A stretch of 64,000 nucleotides of DNA. Origin: Ceratodon purpureus (lineage: Eukaryota; Streptophyta; Bryopsida; Pseudoditrichales; Ditrichaceae). The notes below the pieces were generated by a model. That model had not been told where the DNA came from, made no database searches, and saw only the letters and a program-made list of their open reading frames with translations. Below are positions 21,655 to 34,533 of the stretch, one piece after another; positions within the stretch are counted from its first letter, which is position 1; each line of letters starts with the position of its first letter. The DNA lies in the NCBI GenBank assembly GCA_014871385.1, contig CM026426.1, positions 64,461,877 to 64,525,876 of the forward strand, read 5' to 3'. A program made the position numbers and the translations under genes.

Positions 21655-21835
21655 GGAGAGATTACAGTCACAGATTCGCAGTTACAGGATTACAGTCACT
21701 GCTTTACAGTCACAGATTCGCAGTCACAGGATTACAGTCACTGCTTTACAGTCACAGAAGTACAGTCACAGGTTCAGAGTCACAGATTTACAGTTACAAG
21801 ATTACAGTTACAGGGTTACAGTAGTAGCAGTACCA
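21655..21835 (+). repeat. Short tandem repeats in the gypsy leader
   Basis: Repeated TTACAGTCACAG, GATTCGCAG and similar units (about 12-13 bp) give a periodic but probably untranslated frame. Confidence 0.8.
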
Positions 21836-22834
21836 CTGATGCTGCAGCAAAAGGACAGTTCGAAGCTGAGAGGATCAGGCTCCAGAATCCAATGAGGAGG
21901 AGCCAATGTCCAAGCAGTCAACGTTAGAAGAGGACCACAGATCCAGCAGTTGGAGCGCATTTCGAAACTGACGGTACCAAGTTCCAGAATCTCGTGGAAG
22001 AGGAGCCAATGCAAATCAGTCAACGGCACAGGAGCTGAGGACAGCTCCAAAGCAGAGGGAGGATAGTCATGGGTATCAGGTATGTTCCAAACCACTGTTG
22101 AATTCAGACAGTCAGGAAAGGAACAGTAGTTGCGTAAAAATGACCAGAAAAAAGTAGCAGTAAAAATCAAAAAAGTTACCGGCCAGTAAAAAACATTCAA
22201 GCAGTAAAAAAATATTGGTAAAAAGTTAAAAAGTTACTAGCCAGTAAAAAAGTAGCGGTAAAAAGTTGAAAATTTACCAGTCAGTAAAAACATACTCGAG
22301 CAGTAAAAAGTAATGATAAAAAGTTAAAAGTTATCAGTCAGTAAAAAACAGTGAAAACTAAGGGAAAAAAGTGCGAACAGTAAGGATAAAATAAGAGAAC
22401 AGTAACTGGCTTAAGCAGAAAACGGGAAAAATGGGGAAAATTGAAAAGTTAAAAACAAAACTGAATGGACAGTAGGGAACTAGGAAAAATCTGTGGTGAG
22501 AAGCTTGCAAAACTGTAATGTATGGAAGCTTGAAAAACTGAGACTATGCTAGAACTTGCGAAACTAGGGGCAGAAAACTGTCTACAGTAGGACAGTAAAG
22601 ACTGACAGGTCCCAAAGGAACCAAAGTGGAAGGGTGGAAAAAGGGATGGACTGGACAGGAACCAGGAAACAGGAGGACTAGCTTCCAACGGACCAGAGGA
22701 GGGCTGAGGACAAGGAACCGACAACACCTACCCAGGAGTTTTGAAGGAGCAGACTCAGTTACTGGAAGTACCAGCCAAACCAGAAGAGCACCTGACCAGA
22801 GAGTACCAAGGGAGGAGCAGCAAACTGTACTGCA
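21836..22834 (+). other. Gypsy leader region before gag
   Basis: No long frame with a recognisable domain. Between 22130 and 22400 the sequence repeats CAGTAAAAA at irregular spacing. From 22600 it becomes GA-rich like gag. It is probably the 5' untranslated leader, possibly with an earlier gag start. Confidence 0.5.
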
Positions 22835-25549
22835 ATGGACAGAGAATACCCAGGGTGGGACAAGGAGGAGATAGCCAGGAGACAAGCAGCAGAACGGTTG
22901 GCAAGATACGAACTCAGAGAGCAAAGAGCAGCAGCAGAAGTAGGAAAACCAATGGGAGGACAGTTGAGTTCAGAAGAAAGTATAGCTAAAGGGAGAACCA
23001 GGGACCTGATTGATATGGACCTAGTAGGAGAGAATTCGAGACAGGAAACAATACTTGGAATAAGCAGGAGGACAGGGTCAGCAAGAGGAGAACCTGGCCC
23101 AAGCTTCAAGAATTGGCAGGAGGATGAGGAAGAAATTCGGAAGTATGAGGGACATCCACTATCACCCAGGACCAGCAGGAGGGAATTCCCAAGGCCAGGT
23201 GAAGGAGACACACAGCATTGCTGGAACCCCCAGACCAGAATGGCATCAGCATATGACCATTTCCAGGAGGAGGAGAAGAAAGGAGGCAGCAGACCAGACA
23301 CACCGAAACCAGGGGAGAAAACACCAGGTGATTTGGTGGAGACATTGGAAACGCTGAAGAAGAAATTGGAGGAAGTTAACACTGGGGACAGAGTTCCGAC
23401 AGGAGCAGCAGCACTGTCAGAGATGTACAAAACGGGTAAGCCCACACAGGTGAATCCCAGGAGACCAGTGGTACATTTTGCACAAGAACAGTTCCAAGGA
23501 ATGGAGCTGGACGAAGATGAGGAGGACAGAAGACAACTGGAGCAGTTCAAGGCCCAACAGCAGGCTAGAAGGCAAGCAGAGAGAGAACGAAGAAACCAGC
23601 AGGCAACAGAGGACCTGTACAGGAGGCAGATGGAGGAGCTAGGCCAAGCAGCCCGGTTCAGAGAGACAATGGAGGCGTGGGAAGAAAAGAACCGGGAGGA
23701 GATCAAACTGAAGGAAGCCATGAAACTATGGCAGGAAACAAAGAGGCTTGAAGAGCAGGACCAGAAGAAGCAGAGACAGGAGGCTCTCAGAACCTGGCAG
23801 GAGACTCAAAGGAGAGAGGAGATGAAGCAGGCAGCAGAGAGAAAAGAAGCAATGCAGCAGGACTTGCTAAGACAGGAGGCTCTACGATTATTACAAGAGG
23901 CACAGAGATTGGAGGACCAGAAGAAGAAGGAGGAAGAAATGAAAGAAGCTACCCGGTAGGCGACCCTTTACAAATGGCAGGAGATACTGAGGGAAGAGAG
24001 CCAGAAACTCCAGGCCAAACCAAGGGCGGATCCGTGGGCAGCATATGACCATTCAATGGTTGAGGGGGATTGACCAGGTCAACTGAGGGAAGCAGAATTG
24101 ATGGGAGCACCCTACATTACATCTGTTATACCAGGAAGGCCAGGAACAGACCATTTCCCAACCTCGAGGACTCGGGTGAGCCCAACAGGAGGAGGAGGAG
24201 CACATTCTACCTATGTGGATCACCTCACAGGTGATGAGTACAGACCAGAAGTCAACAGAACTACCTACTGGCCAAGCGGAGGAGCAGAAGCCGGAGCAGG
24301 AGTTCCTGACATAGGAACAGGATACAGAAGACCAGCGGAGATAATGAGAGGGATGCCATATGACACTAGGCCACCTGCAGGAATAGGAGTACCAGGAGAT
24401 ACAGCGGATAGCAGTTATCCAGTGAGGCATGGTCCACCATCCTACCCACCAGCTGCTAGACCCAGAGTACCTCCAGTGACAGGACCAGTCCTTGTGGCAC
24501 AGAGGAAGCCGCTGACCTACTCCAAGTACAAGGAGGGGACGAATCCAGATGCTCACATACGGCAGTTTGAAAGGACCCTATGGCACAACGGAGAAACTGA
24601 TGAGCAGGTGATAATCAACCTGATGGGTACCACTTTGCTGGACAAGGTTGGTGCATGGTATGAGAATTTCCTGGAGAACCATGTCTACTGCTCATGGGAG
24701 GATGTTAAAGCTGCTTTCAGGAGGAGGTACAGAGACCAGACTAGTGGTGAGGCAGTATACAGGGAATTGAAGTCCTTCAAACAGGGGGACAGAGAGAAGG
24801 TACAGGACTACTATGATCGGTTTATGACATTAATTAAATGTCTACAATCTGATCCAGGAGAAGGGTTCCGAATCACTAACTTTCGAGCAGGACTGCTGGA
24901 GTATATCAAGATCACTACCAGTGTGGCACCCGTCAGGAGTTTGACAAAGTTGGTGGATGCAGCTTTGAGATGCGAGGAGAACTGCACTGATTCTAGTGGT
25001 AAACCCACTAAGATCGAAGTGAGAAAGGTGGAGACCAGCAGTAAGGCAGCCACACTGACCAGGAAGGAACCAGACCAGGAGGCTCCAAGGAAAGCCTGTG
25101 GTATTTGTAAGAAGCTGGGCCATGATGATAAGAACTGTTGGTACAACCCAGCTAACCAGAGGGGGTCAGGTGCAAAGAAGGAAGGAGAAGAACATGTTGG
25201 TATCAATGAAGTCTCTGCTTCTAAACCAGCAGAAACTTACAGTTACAACCAAGGATACCAGCGACCACCTAATCCCAGGGCAGGCAGCAGCCAACAAAGG
25301 AGTTATGGTGATCAACCACCAAGTTGTTTCTTGTGTGGAGGAGTAGATCACAGAAGCTGGAACTGCCCCAAGAAGGCACAATGGGACCAGTTTTTGGCAG
25401 ACCAAGAGAAGACCAACAAGAAGCAGGATCACCATGTCAGTAATGTGGAGATTGAGCTAATAGAAGAACCTGAAGAGTCAGTGGGGGTAGCTACCATGAC
25501 CAGAGCCCAGAGGCTGAAGGCAGGACTGTTACCTATCCAGGATGAATAA
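22835..25549 (+). pseudogene. gag: gag of the gypsy element, two internal in-frame stops
   Basis: One frame runs from ATG 22835 to TAA 25547-25549, broken by TAG 23957 and TGA 24071. The first 370 residues are a charged coiled coil (runs of EEEK, QREARR-like heptads). After the stops come a Pro-rich stretch and the retrotransposon gag core (LLDKVGAWYENFLENHVY, SWEDVKAAFRRRYRDQ). Two CCHC zinc knuckles follow, CGICKKLGHDDKNC and CFLCGGVDHRSWNC, which would bind RNA. pol starts 69 nt beyond the TAA in the same frame. The stops may be mutations, or the N-terminal coiled coil may be a separate product. Confidence 0.85.
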
Positions 25550-25618
25550 AGGGAACCTGAACCAAGAAAGGCCAGAACGAAGGAGGACTGGCAGGAGGAA
25601 GAGAGAATCGGGAATTCG

Positions 25619-28600
25619 ATGCTAGAAACCTTGAAGGAAATCGAGCTTCAAGAAGAGCAGGAGAAGGCAGAAGCAGAGAAACTCAGGGCGACTTTAAAAA
25701 CAGCAGAGAAGGAAGGAGATGGTGAAGTGCTGGATAATGAGTGGGCAGGATTCCCAGACTCAGATACACTAGCCTACAGCACCAAGACCGTCAAGCAGGA
25801 ATTGGGCGCAGAAGGGGAGACCAGTACAGAGAACAACCAGGAGCAGCACTATGCAACTGTAGTTGGAAGAAAAATACTGGACAGTCCCATCACAGTCTCA
25901 CTAGGACAGCTGCTGAAGATGGCTCCTAATTTGACAGAATTTGTGAAGGCCCACGTATTCCCAGAAATGATAGCAGACCAGCCAAGTCAGCCAGAGCCAG
26001 CACCAAGCAAGAAGCCAACAACCAGTCAACCAGGTAAGACCGATTTAATAGGCAGTCTAGCTATTGATGTTGACAGAGAACTGCCGGTGTTAACTGTGCA
26101 GATAGGCAATGGGACTCTGGAGAATGTCCTACTGGATGGAGGATCAGGTGCGAACTTGATAATTGAGGAGGAGCGAAAAAGACTGGGCCTCAAGGACTCC
26201 CAGCCTGCTCCTTTCAGATTAAGAATGGCGGACCAGACAGTCGTTGACCCGGTGGGGATGATTCGCAATGTGAAAATTCACATCCACGGTATTCCTTACC
26301 TTATTACCTTGACTGTTATTAAAAATAAAGAAGTTAACGAAGCCTATAGTATGCTGCTAGGCAGACCATGGTTGATTGATGCTAAGGTAAATCACGATTG
26401 GGGTAACAATCTGGTTACCATCAGAGGTAATGGTACTGTAAAAACCATCTCAGTCAGTCAGAGGAAGGGGCCCAGGCCTAAGTTACCTGAAGTCCTAGTC
26501 TGCTATAATTTTACTGAAGGACTGACAGATGAGGAGGAAGCCTTGTGGTTAGCTAGTGAGCAGGACTTGCTGGCCGTTGGGACAGTCACCCTGCCTCGAA
26601 TGGAGCAGAACAAGGACCAGGACAACAGAAAGGACCAGGACGACATCAAGAGCCCGACAAAGAACCAGGACCAGGACCAGGGACAAGAGGGGGGATCACA
26701 GCGAGCCTACCCAGACCATTTCTACAACTTTGAGGAGGGCGACATTGAAGTGGATGAGACACCAGCCCGGGAGAAAGTGAAGAAATTGAAGATAGCATCC
26801 TGGACCTTACCAGAGTCGGAGCAGTTGAGAAAAATTAACCTTGGAACAGAGGAGGAGCCCCAGTATCTGAAGATTAATGCAGCCATTAGTCCAGAACAGG
26901 CTATTGAAGCAGAGGCTCTGTTCAGGGAATTCAAGGATGTATTTGCCTGGACCTATAAGGACCTGAAGGGTATCCCACCCTCAATTGCACAGCACAGGAT
27001 TGAGTTGGAGAAGGATATCCCACCATCCCATCAGGCCAGATATCGCATGAATCCAAATTATGCCAGTATTGTGAAGCAGGACTTGGATAAACTGCTTCAG
27101 GCTGGATTCATTACACCAGTAGAGGATGCTACCTGGTTATCCCCTATTGTTATTGTTCCTAAGAAAAATGGGAAGTTGAGAATTTGTATTGATTTTCGCA
27201 AATTGAATGCTGCCACTAAAAAGGACCCGTATCCATTGCCATTTACTGAGGAAGTGTTGGATTCTGTGGCAGGACATGAGATGTATTCGTTTCTGGATGG
27301 GTACTCCGGGTACCACCAGATTCAGATAGCACCAGAGGACCGGCACAAGACTGCTTTTGTAACAGACTGGGGAGCATTTGTGTGGATAGTCATGCCTTTT
27401 GGGCTGAAAAACGCACCTCCCACATACCAGAGGGCAGTAAACAAAGCCTTTCGAGATTTTATTGGTGATTTTATGAAATTGTTTTTAGATGATTTCAGTG
27501 TGTACAGTGACATTATTAGCCATCTGGTCAAGCTGAGAAAGTGTTTTGAGAAATGCCGTGAGTATGGAATAAGTTTAAATCCTGAGAAATGTTTACTACT
27601 GGTCTTCTCTGGTATTATACTGGGCCACATTGTGTCTAAGGAAGGGAAATTTCCTGATCCTAAGAAAATTGAAGCAGTAGAGAATATGCCTAGACCAGAA
27701 AAGCCAGGAGATGTTCAGGTTTTTAACGGTTTTGCCCAGTTTAACAGGTGCTACATTAAGTCGTATGCACAAATCATGGAGCCAATCACCAGGCTCATGA
27801 GGAAGGCCGAGGAGTTCATCTGGTCAGACCAGTGTGAGCAGGCATGGAAGAAAATCAAGGAGCAGTACCAGAATGCGCCAATTCTCATTGCACCAAGATG
27901 GGACCTGGAGTTCCATGTGCATACAGATGCTTCGAATATAGCAGTAGGAGTGATGCTGGCCCAGAATCCAACAGGGAAGTGTGACCAGCCCATTTCTTAT
28001 GCTAGTAGACTGTTGAATTCTGCTGAGAGGAACTACAGTACTACTGAAAGGGAAGCTTTGGCAATGGTTTATGCTCTAAACAAGTATAGGCATTATCTGC
28101 TGGGAAATAAATTTGTTTTCTATGTTGACCATATGGCACTGGTGTATCTGGTCAATAAGCCGCAGGTGTCAGGACGGATAGCAAGGTGGCTACTGTTGTT
28201 TCAAGAATACGATTTCACAGTGGTGTATAAGCCAGGAAAGAATCATGGTGTGGCAGATGCGATGTCAAGACTGCCCAACGGAGAACCAGCAACTGGTGTC
28301 GAGGACCAGACCAAGGATGCAAGTTTGTTTTATATTAAACCAGAATGGTTAGAGGATGTACGTTCTTACCTGAAATCTGGTGTTGTACGACAGGACTTGT
28401 CTAAGGAGGAGCAGAGGAAGCTGATTCTGAAGTCACTGCCCTATACACTGGTCCAGGGAGTTCTGCACAAGCGAGGACATGATCTGGTAGTCAGGAGGGT
28501 ACTAGACCCAGTGCAGGCAGAGGTGGTGATGAAGGAGATGCACAATGGAGTAGCAGGTGGTCATTTTTCACAAGATATCACCAGCAGGAAGATACTGGAC

Positions 28601-30616
28601 GCCGGATACTGGTGGCCAGCGATACATCGGGATGTTGCAGAATACTGCAAGGCGTGTGACAGATGCCAGAGAGTGGGAGGCATGGCAAATACTGGTTTAG
28701 CTACCTTAGTGGCCAGTATGCCAGCAGAACCATTTATGAAATGGGGATTGGACTTTATCGGGCCCATTAAACCAACAGCATCCAGAACAGGGAACAGGTA
28801 CATACTGGTGGCTACAGATTATGCTACCAAGTGGGTGGAGGCAAGGGCGCTCAAAACCAACTCAGCAGCAGTTACTGCTAAGTTTTTGTATGAGCAGATC
28901 CTTTCAAGATACGGGTGTCCCTTGACACTTGTAAGTGACCAGGGTTCTCATTTTATAAATGAGGCTATAGAACACCTGGTGGAGCATTTTCTGCTCCAGC
29001 ATCGTATATCAACAACCTATTACCCCCAGGGTAATGGCCAGGCTGAATCAACAAACAAGGTGATTGGTCACCTACTGAGCAAGCTGGTCAATGATAGGCG
29101 AACAGATTGGGATGAGCATCTTCATATTGTACTGCTCTCCTACAGGACTGCTTACAAGGTGACTACAGGTTACACACCATTTCAACTGGTCTATGGCTTA
29201 CATCCGTTAATGCCAACAGAGTACATAATACCAACCAGGAAGACCAGCTCAGAAATTGATTATACACCAACCAGGGTGTTGGCAGCCAGGATTGCGGATT
29301 TGGAGCATATGGACACTTCAAGACTAGAGGCCCAGGAAGCAGTAGGGGCCAAGCAGTGGAACAGGGCACTTTGGAGCCAGCAACACTACAAACGAAAGGA
29401 TTTTCAAGTAGGCGATTATGTGCTCTGGTATCCCAAGGGCCATAAGGAGCATGTGGGGAAATTCAAAAGTCGGTGGTTTGGACCTTATAGGGTCCAGTAC
29501 AGGCTCCCCAACAACACTGCTCTGCTGGTCCAGGTAAAAAATTTTGAACCTGATCCAGTATTGGTAAACATCAATAAGTTAAAACCATACAAATTTTATG
29601 AAAAAGAAAACAGGGTAGTGGAAACCAGGACACCAGGACATTTGACTAGAGGACTGGTCAACGAGCAAAAGGGGGATAGTGTCCAGTCAGGGTTAGAAAA
29701 TACAGGGATAAAAAGTGAAAAAAACTGTGAAGAAGGAGGCAGTGAAGCAGTAAAACAGCAGAAGGATAAAGAAAACAGTGAGAGAAAAATGAAAAATCAA
29801 AAGAAAAATAAAAATGAGCAAGAGGAAGGACAGAAAGCAGGGGAAGGAGACATGGAGGAGATGATTGAAAAAAATAAAGGGAATGAAAAAAATAAAGAAG
29901 TAGTAAAAAAAGAAAAAACAAAAGAAAAAAAAGAGTTAGTGATAGTGGGATGTGGAATGATAGAAGTCATAAGGGGGAGAGAAAAAGGAATGGGACAGTT
30001 TAGAGGGCGGCCCATTAAGAAGGAGGACGGACAGAGTTCATCCGAACAGGATACTTCATCCATCCGACGGGAGGGAAGACTGGATGAAGTCCGAACGGGA
30101 CTGGAGGAGGACCTTGGACCGGGTCAGGGTATTAGGGGTTTAGAGCCGCAGCCAAGGAGAAGCGCCGACATTGCATTCTGGAGTTGCCAACAAAATAGGG
30201 CGAGCAGCGTGATTTGGAGAGAGGAAGAGGCGAGAGAAGGCCAAGGTGAGGAAGTTGAGAGAGAACTTAGAGCAGATCATAGCACAGGGATAGAGAACAG
30301 TGAGGCAGATACTTTCGGAGAAGCTAGGGAGAGAGAGTGGCGCAGTTTGGGGCAGGTAGGTGACTTCACTCACACGAGAGGACCAGCGCAGTTCAACCCG
30401 GAAGAGAGGGCGGCGCAGTTTCGGAAAGAAGAACAGCAGCAGCAGCGGCTCCAAGAGGAGCAGTGGCGCCGACACACCAAGGAGGAGCATCAGCAGCAGC
30501 GGCTCCAAGAGGAGCAGCGGCGCCGACACACCAAGGAGGAGCATCAACAGCAGCGGCTTCAAGAGGAGCAGCGGCGCCAACCCACCAACGAGGAGCACCA
30601 GCAGCAGCGGCTTTAA
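25619..30616 (+). CDS. pol: pol polyprotein of the gypsy element (PR-RT-RNaseH-IN)
   Basis: 1665 codons without a stop. The aspartic protease has [11 protein letters not shown] (about residue 170). Reverse transcriptase spans about 490-700, with FLDD as the catalytic motif (about 622). RNase H starts near HTDAS (about 768). Integrase has an HHCC zinc finger (about 971-1017) and a D-D-35-E triad in GLDFIGP, SDQGSHF and GQAEST (about 1043, 1105, 1141). A GPY-type C-terminal module (WFGPYRV) is near 1286. The last 330 residues are Lys/Glu-rich with Gln-rich repeats (QQQRLQEEQ). All catalytic motifs are intact, so the enzyme could be active if translated. No upstream ATG of its own is needed if the gag TAA is read through. 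Confidence 0.96.
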   Translation: MLETLKEIELQEEQEKAEAEKLRATLKTAEKEGDGEVLDNEWAGFPDSDTLAYSTKTVKQELGAEGETSTENNQEQHYATVVGRKILDSPITVSLGQLLKMAPNLTEFVKAHVFPEMIADQPSQPEPAPSKKPTTSQPGKTDLIGSLAIDVDRELPVLTVQIGNGTLENVLLDGGSGANLIIEEERKRLGLKDSQPAPFRLRMADQTVVDPVGMIRNVKIHIHGIPYLITLTVIKNKEVNEAYSMLLGRPWLIDAKVNHDWGNNLVTIRGNGTVKTISVSQRKGPRPKLPEVLVCYNFTEGLTDEEEALWLASEQDLLAVGTVTLPRMEQNKDQDNRKDQDDIKSPTKNQDQDQGQEGGSQRAYPDHFYNFEEGDIEVDETPAREKVKKLKIASWTLPESEQLRKINLGTEEEPQYLKINAAISPEQAIEAEALFREFKDVFAWTYKDLKGIPPSIAQHRIELEKDIPPSHQARYRMNPNYASIVKQDLDKLLQAGFITPVEDATWLSPIVIVPKKNGKLRICIDFRKLNAATKKDPYPLPFTEEVLDSVAGHEMYSFLDGYSGYHQIQIAPEDRHKTAFVTDWGAFVWIVMPFGLKNAPPTYQRAVNKAFRDFIGDFMKLFLDDFSVYSDIISHLVKLRKCFEKCREYGISLNPEKCLLLVFSGIILGHIVSKEGKFPDPKKIEAVENMPRPEKPGDVQVFNGFAQFNRCYIKSYAQIMEPITRLMRKAEEFIWSDQCEQAWKKIKEQYQNAPILIAPRWDLEFHVHTDASNIAVGVMLAQNPTGKCDQPISYASRLLNSAERNYSTTEREALAMVYALNKYRHYLLGNKFVFYVDHMALVYLVNKPQVSGRIARWLLLFQEYDFTVVYKPGKNHGVADAMSRLPNGEPATGVEDQTKDASLFYIKPEWLEDVRSYLKSGVVRQDLSKEEQRKLILKSLPYTLVQGVLHKRGHDLVVRRVLDPVQAEVVMKEMHNGVAGGHFSQDITSRKILDAGYWWPAIHRDVAEYCKACDRCQRVGGMANTGLATLVASMPAEPFMKWGLDFIGPIKPTASRTGNRYILVATDYATKWVEARALKTNSAAVTAKFLYEQILSRYGCPLTLVSDQGSHFINEAIEHLVEHFLLQHRISTTYYPQGNGQAESTNKVIGHLLSKLVNDRRTDWDEHLHIVLLSYRTAYKVTTGYTPFQLVYGLHPLMPTEYIIPTRKTSSEIDYTPTRVLAARIADLEHMDTSRLEAQEAVGAKQWNRALWSQQHYKRKDFQVGDYVLWYPKGHKEHVGKFKSRWFGPYRVQYRLPNNTALLVQVKNFEPDPVLVNINKLKPYKFYEKENRVVETRTPGHLTRGLVNEQKGDSVQSGLENTGIKSEKNCEEGGSEAVKQQKDKENSERKMKNQKKNKNEQEEGQKAGEGDMEEMIEKNKGNEKNKEVVKKEKTKEKKELVIVGCGMIEVIRGREKGMGQFRGRPIKKEDGQSSSEQDTSSIRREGRLDEVRTGLEEDLGPGQGIRGLEPQPRRSADIAFWSCQQNRASSVIWREEEAREGQGEEVERELRADHSTGIENSEADTFGEAREREWRSLGQVGDFTHTRGPAQFNPEERAAQFRKEEQQQQRLQEEQWRRHTKEEHQQQRLQEEQRRRHTKEEHQQQRLQEEQRRQPTNEEHQQQRL

Positions 30617-33600
30617 GAGAAGCGCGACAGCTCCGAGAGGAGCAGCAGCGCCAGTTCCAACTCAAGCAGCAACAGCTCAGGGAGGAGCAACAAAGCCAGC
30701 TTCAAGAGAAGCAGCGGCGACTTTGGGAGGAACAACAGTGCGAGTTTCAAGAGAAACAGCGGCTTCTACAGAAGGAGCACCAGCACCGAATCAAGGAGAA
30801 GTACCGGCAGCCTGATCGGGGAACCCTTCACTGCAGCGGGTTGGAAACCCTAAGGGGCGGCGACAGACAGGAAGAAGAAGGACACCGAGGCAGGGAAGAC
30901 GAGGATCAACAAGAGGCTGTATAGTTCAGAAGCAGTGGAAGAGAGATTCGGCTCATAGAGGAAGAACAAGGGCAGCAACATCAGGGCCAGCAAAGACATT
31001 CCACTCAGGTATTTTCCACGACAATTGAGTTTTGGCGCACATTGCAGATTGAGCACAGGAAGAGCAGGAAAGGTCATACTCCGAATGAGGGAACTATAGA
31101 GCCAAGGGGACTGGTCGGATCGGTGGAAAGGGAAAATCAGGTCAGAGAAGGAAGGGGAAACAGAGTGAAAGCAGAAGGAGTAGAGGATCACTTCGGGACT
31201 CAAGAACCGCGACTGACTTTCCAAGATTGGGCCAGGGAGGAGAATAGGGAAGGAGAAAAAACAGTAGGAGGGACAACCAGAATACAGGGAGGAACGATGG
31301 CGACGGAAGGAACCACAGGGCAGAGGGAAGGAAAGGAGCCAGCCCAGAAGCAGGGACAGTCTAAGAAAGGGACCCTGCACCAGTACATGAAGGGACCAGA
31401 GACAGCAGGGCAGGTCGAAGAGATGGAGACACAGGAGGGAGAGGAGGCTCCGCCACAGCCAACTCAAGCTACCTCCGAAGGGGACCGAAGGCCAGCACCA
31501 GTCTTGGAGCCAGAGCTGAAGAAAGCAGGAGCAGGAACCCGAAGAAAACAGACGGAGGCCATGGCCAGAGCTCCTAAGCAAATCATGGTAACCAGGAAGA
31601 AGAAGAGGGGAATGAAGCTTACCTTTCTTCCCCTAGAACACTGGAAAACTTGGAGAGATCTCATGGACGATGTCTGGGGTGAAAAGGTAAGCCTCGGGAA
31701 TTTCTATGAGTATACATGGCCAACCCCTAGGACAGAGTTAGTTGCAGATTTTATAGAGGGTTTCCAGTACATAAAAGGGGAGAAACCGGACAATACCACC
31801 CCGATCAGAGCCTCGGTGAGAGGAATTCCAGTGGAAATCACCGCATGGACTATACAGCAGGCATTAGGGCTAGAAGGGAGCAAGATCGCACCAAGTCCCA
31901 AGGCTAACGAAGAATTGGACACCCGACACATGAAGCAGTTTGGTCTCACCGGAGCAGATCACACTTCTGATGGGACCAGGATCAAGGGGTTCGTTGAACC
32001 ATATTAAGACAGAGTCAAGGCACTGGTGGAGATCATGTGCGTAAAGAAGAAGTCATTCTATGCTAGCAACGAACTGCTGGAAAACATATACCAGGCCGTG
32101 AGGAAGGGGGACCATAACTGGGCCCCATTGATTTTGTCCAGCCTACGCCGAATGCTAATTCGGGTCCACACCAGCGAGACCAGGGAGATCAAAGGGGGCG
32201 AACTTATAGATGCTCTGCTGAAAAACTGGTTCCCAGATGAGGAGCAGTATGTCGACCCGGAGCCAGGCCAGGAGGATGAGGAGGACGAGGACCAGGATAG
32301 CGAGGGTCAGCCTGATATAACACCTATCAGGCCGGAGGCAGACCTTCCACCAGATGGAATTAGCGAGGAGGGGACCACACTACGACGACTGACCAGGGGC
32401 AGAAAGGACCAGGAGAAGAAAGCCGAGGAGCAGCATTCTCCACCCCCACAGCAGGAACGAGGCACCAGGAAGCGCAAGAGGAAGGTTCAGTCCTCTCCCT
32501 CTACACAAAAAGATCAGGGGGCCACCTTCAAAAGATTGAGGAGGTAGAACAAGCAGCCAAGGTATAGGGACAGCACTACAGGATCTCTGGATTCAGTGGA
32601 GGCAGCAGAAGTTGAAAGAGGCGCTATCACCTCCAAGACTAGGCGAACCCCAAAAGCCAAGGCTAAGGAGCACCAGAAGGGAGGGATAGAGCAGCCACCA
32701 GCTGAGACACCCAGGGAGGCGTCCAGGACCTTGTTGACATTGAGAACCTCTCAGCATACCGGAGAGACCAGTAACCTAGAACCACCAGTATTGGAACAAC
32801 AAGGGAGTTTAGCACCGATGGCCGATCTTCAGGACCAGCAGCGGCCAGAGGAGGTAGTACACCAGACCGATGCTTTGCCACCAAGAAATCTGAGGGGGGC
32901 GTTTCAGTCGACAACCACTAGGAAGACAGAGGTGGCAGGTGGACTGGAGCAATTGTTGGACCAGATGCGTGTCTGGGTTGGGGAGATAGGGCGAATTAAG
33001 GAACTACAGGACCAGCAGGAGCAGCAGAATCCTACTTACGATGAGTTGGTTGCTAGGAACCAGGAGTTAGAAGGGAGGACGAACCAGCTAGCTACCCAAC
33101 TCTATGCTGCGGGCCAGGAGTTGACGGAGCTTAAGAAGACATGGGCAGAGACCAGGAGGAAGCTCACAGTTTTCACGGAAGAACAGCAACAGGAGCGAGC
33201 TAGGTGGGCAGCACAAGGTGTGGAGCTCGAAGGAAGGAGGCAGCAGCGACTGGACCTGGAATTGAAGACGAATGCAAGGCTTCAAGACTACGATCGACTG
33301 GCCCTTGAGAATCAACAGCTTCGGCTACAGTTAGAGGTGGCAGAAAGATCTGCCACTCCGGCTAGTCCTGGTCTAGCCGGTCACTTGCTAACCACTTCGA
33401 AGAAGCAGGTCTGCGAGGAATTGAAGACTTATACGGAGGACCAGGAGAGGCTTAATCGGTACTTAGTTCGTTTTGCAGATGCTTACCCTTCATTTGTGTA
33501 TTGGTCCGATGATGAGCAGGTGGCCACAGAGGAGGTAGCGACACCGGAACAGGCCGTAGGGGCAGAAGAGGCGAGTCTTTTGGCTCGGACAGCTGGGGTG

Positions 33601-33771
33601 GTTGAAGGGATACCCAGGGAATGCACACCAGTCTTGGCGGTTGGATCGGCCTCGGTAGCAGGACCACCCGCAACAACAGGGCCAGTAGCAAACAGGACAC
33701 TGCCCGGACCAGCACCGACACCAGGAATACCAGAAGGAGCAGCTACCGAGACTGCACCAGCTAGTGGCTAG
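30463..33771 (+). pseudogene. Third ORF (ORF3) of the gypsy element, downstream of pol
   Basis: A frame -1 to pol is open from about 30463, overlapping pol by 154 nt. It continues to TAG 33769-33771 with stops only at 30922, 32005 and 32545. Its start repeats the Gln/Arg-rich coiled coil of the pol tail (LREEQQRQFQLKQQQLREE), so pol and ORF3 may once have been continuous or may use frameshifting. The middle (LPLEHWKTWRDLMDDVW, YTWPTPRTELVADFIEGF, ASVRGIPVEITAWTIQQAL) resembles the plant transposon-protein domain found in other LTR elements; this is from memory. The C-terminal part is a long coiled coil. The position matches env-like ORFs, but I see no signal peptide or membrane segment. Confidence 0.65.
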
Positions 33772-33894
33772 AGTAGAACTAGGGGTTATACTGGTAGGAC
33801 CAGTAGTAGACTCTATTTAAATTTTTATTTCCTTTTTTATTTTTGGCTAACTACATAAAACTAGAAGCCAGAGCATCCGAGGGCAGATGCAGAC

Positions 33895-33907
33895 TAAAAG
33901 GGGGATA
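33895..33907 (+). other. Polypurine tract
   Basis: TAAAAGGGGGATA lies directly before the 3' LTR, where plus-strand priming occurs in LTR elements. Confidence 0.75.
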
Positions 33908-33908
33908 A

Positions 33909-34528
33909 TGATAAAGGGATTTTTTGCCTTTTTACCTAGGAGCAGTAACAGTAAATAGTTAGGAGCAGTAAAACAGTTAGGAGCAGTAAAACAGTTAGTT
34001 ACTGCGGATTTCCTAGTTACTGCGTTTTGGATGAAGTTTTGACAGTCGGATGAAAAATCGACTTGGATGAAAAACGGACAGCGGAGGACGACGGCTAGGG
34101 TTTGGGGGGGGTTAGTGGGAAGGGGGTGGTGGCTCTCACTCTCTCTCACTCTCTTGCAGATTTTCAGAGCTATGGAGGTTAGGAGGGGGACTTAGAGGTT
34201 AGGATGAGGAGGATGGTGTGGTAGAGCAGATCAGAATCTGCTAGGTACAGGACTGATTGTATGGAACAGACTTTAATGCTGAAAGTAGACTCTTTTGAGT
34301 ACATTGAAGTATGTGTAATGATTACTAGGGATTTGTGGGAAATGGGGTGTTGGTTAGTTGCATTGAGAGCAGTTTGAATGGAGCAGGAACTGGGTTTGTT
34401 GAGTACAGCCTAGGAGCAGGATCTAGAGGTAGAAATAACTAGGTGGGTACTGAAATTTCTTGGGTTCTCCTTTAGATTTGGACAGTAGACTTAGCTTTTG
34501 AAGGGTGAAGCTAAATCACCCTTTAACA
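33909..34528 (+). repeat. 3' LTR of the gypsy element
   Basis: 620 bp, beginning TGATAAAGGG and ending CCCTTTAACA, followed by the TCCAT duplication at 34529-34533. Confidence 0.97.
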
Positions 34529-34533
34529 TCCAT

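Larger units (their letters stand above)
20937..34528 (+). mobile_element. Full-length Ty3/gypsy LTR retrotransposon, 13.6 kb
   Basis: Two 620-bp LTRs beginning TGTTAAAGGG (TGATAAAGGG in the 3' copy) and ending CCCTTTAACA enclose gag, pol and a third long ORF. A 5-bp duplication, TCCAT, flanks it (20932-20936 and 34529-34533). I saw four mismatches between the LTRs, so the insertion is recent. The pol order is protease, RT, RNase H, integrase, which defines Ty3/gypsy. I see no chromodomain. The element is inserted in a non-coding part of the giant transposon. Confidence 0.97.

Noticed and set aside
21593..21927. Periodic ORFs in the gypsy leader
   Set aside because: They translate the TTACAGTCACAG repeats and lack any domain; the leader is probably untranslated.
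22544..23721. Long minus-strand ORFs opposite gag
   Set aside because: Ser/Leu/Pro-rich antisense shadows of a GA-rich coding strand.
25619..30616. Chromodomain at the integrase C-terminus
   Set aside because: The sequence after the GPY module is Lys/Glu-rich low complexity with no aromatic cage pattern.
30140..30815. Alternative frames over the Gln-rich end of pol
   Set aside because: Shadows of the repeated CAGCAGCGGCT sequence, apart from the -1 frame that continues into ORF3.
30463..33771. Envelope gene
   Set aside because: Position fits, but there is no signal peptide, transmembrane segment or Cys pattern; the sequence is coiled coil and a plant transposon-type domain.
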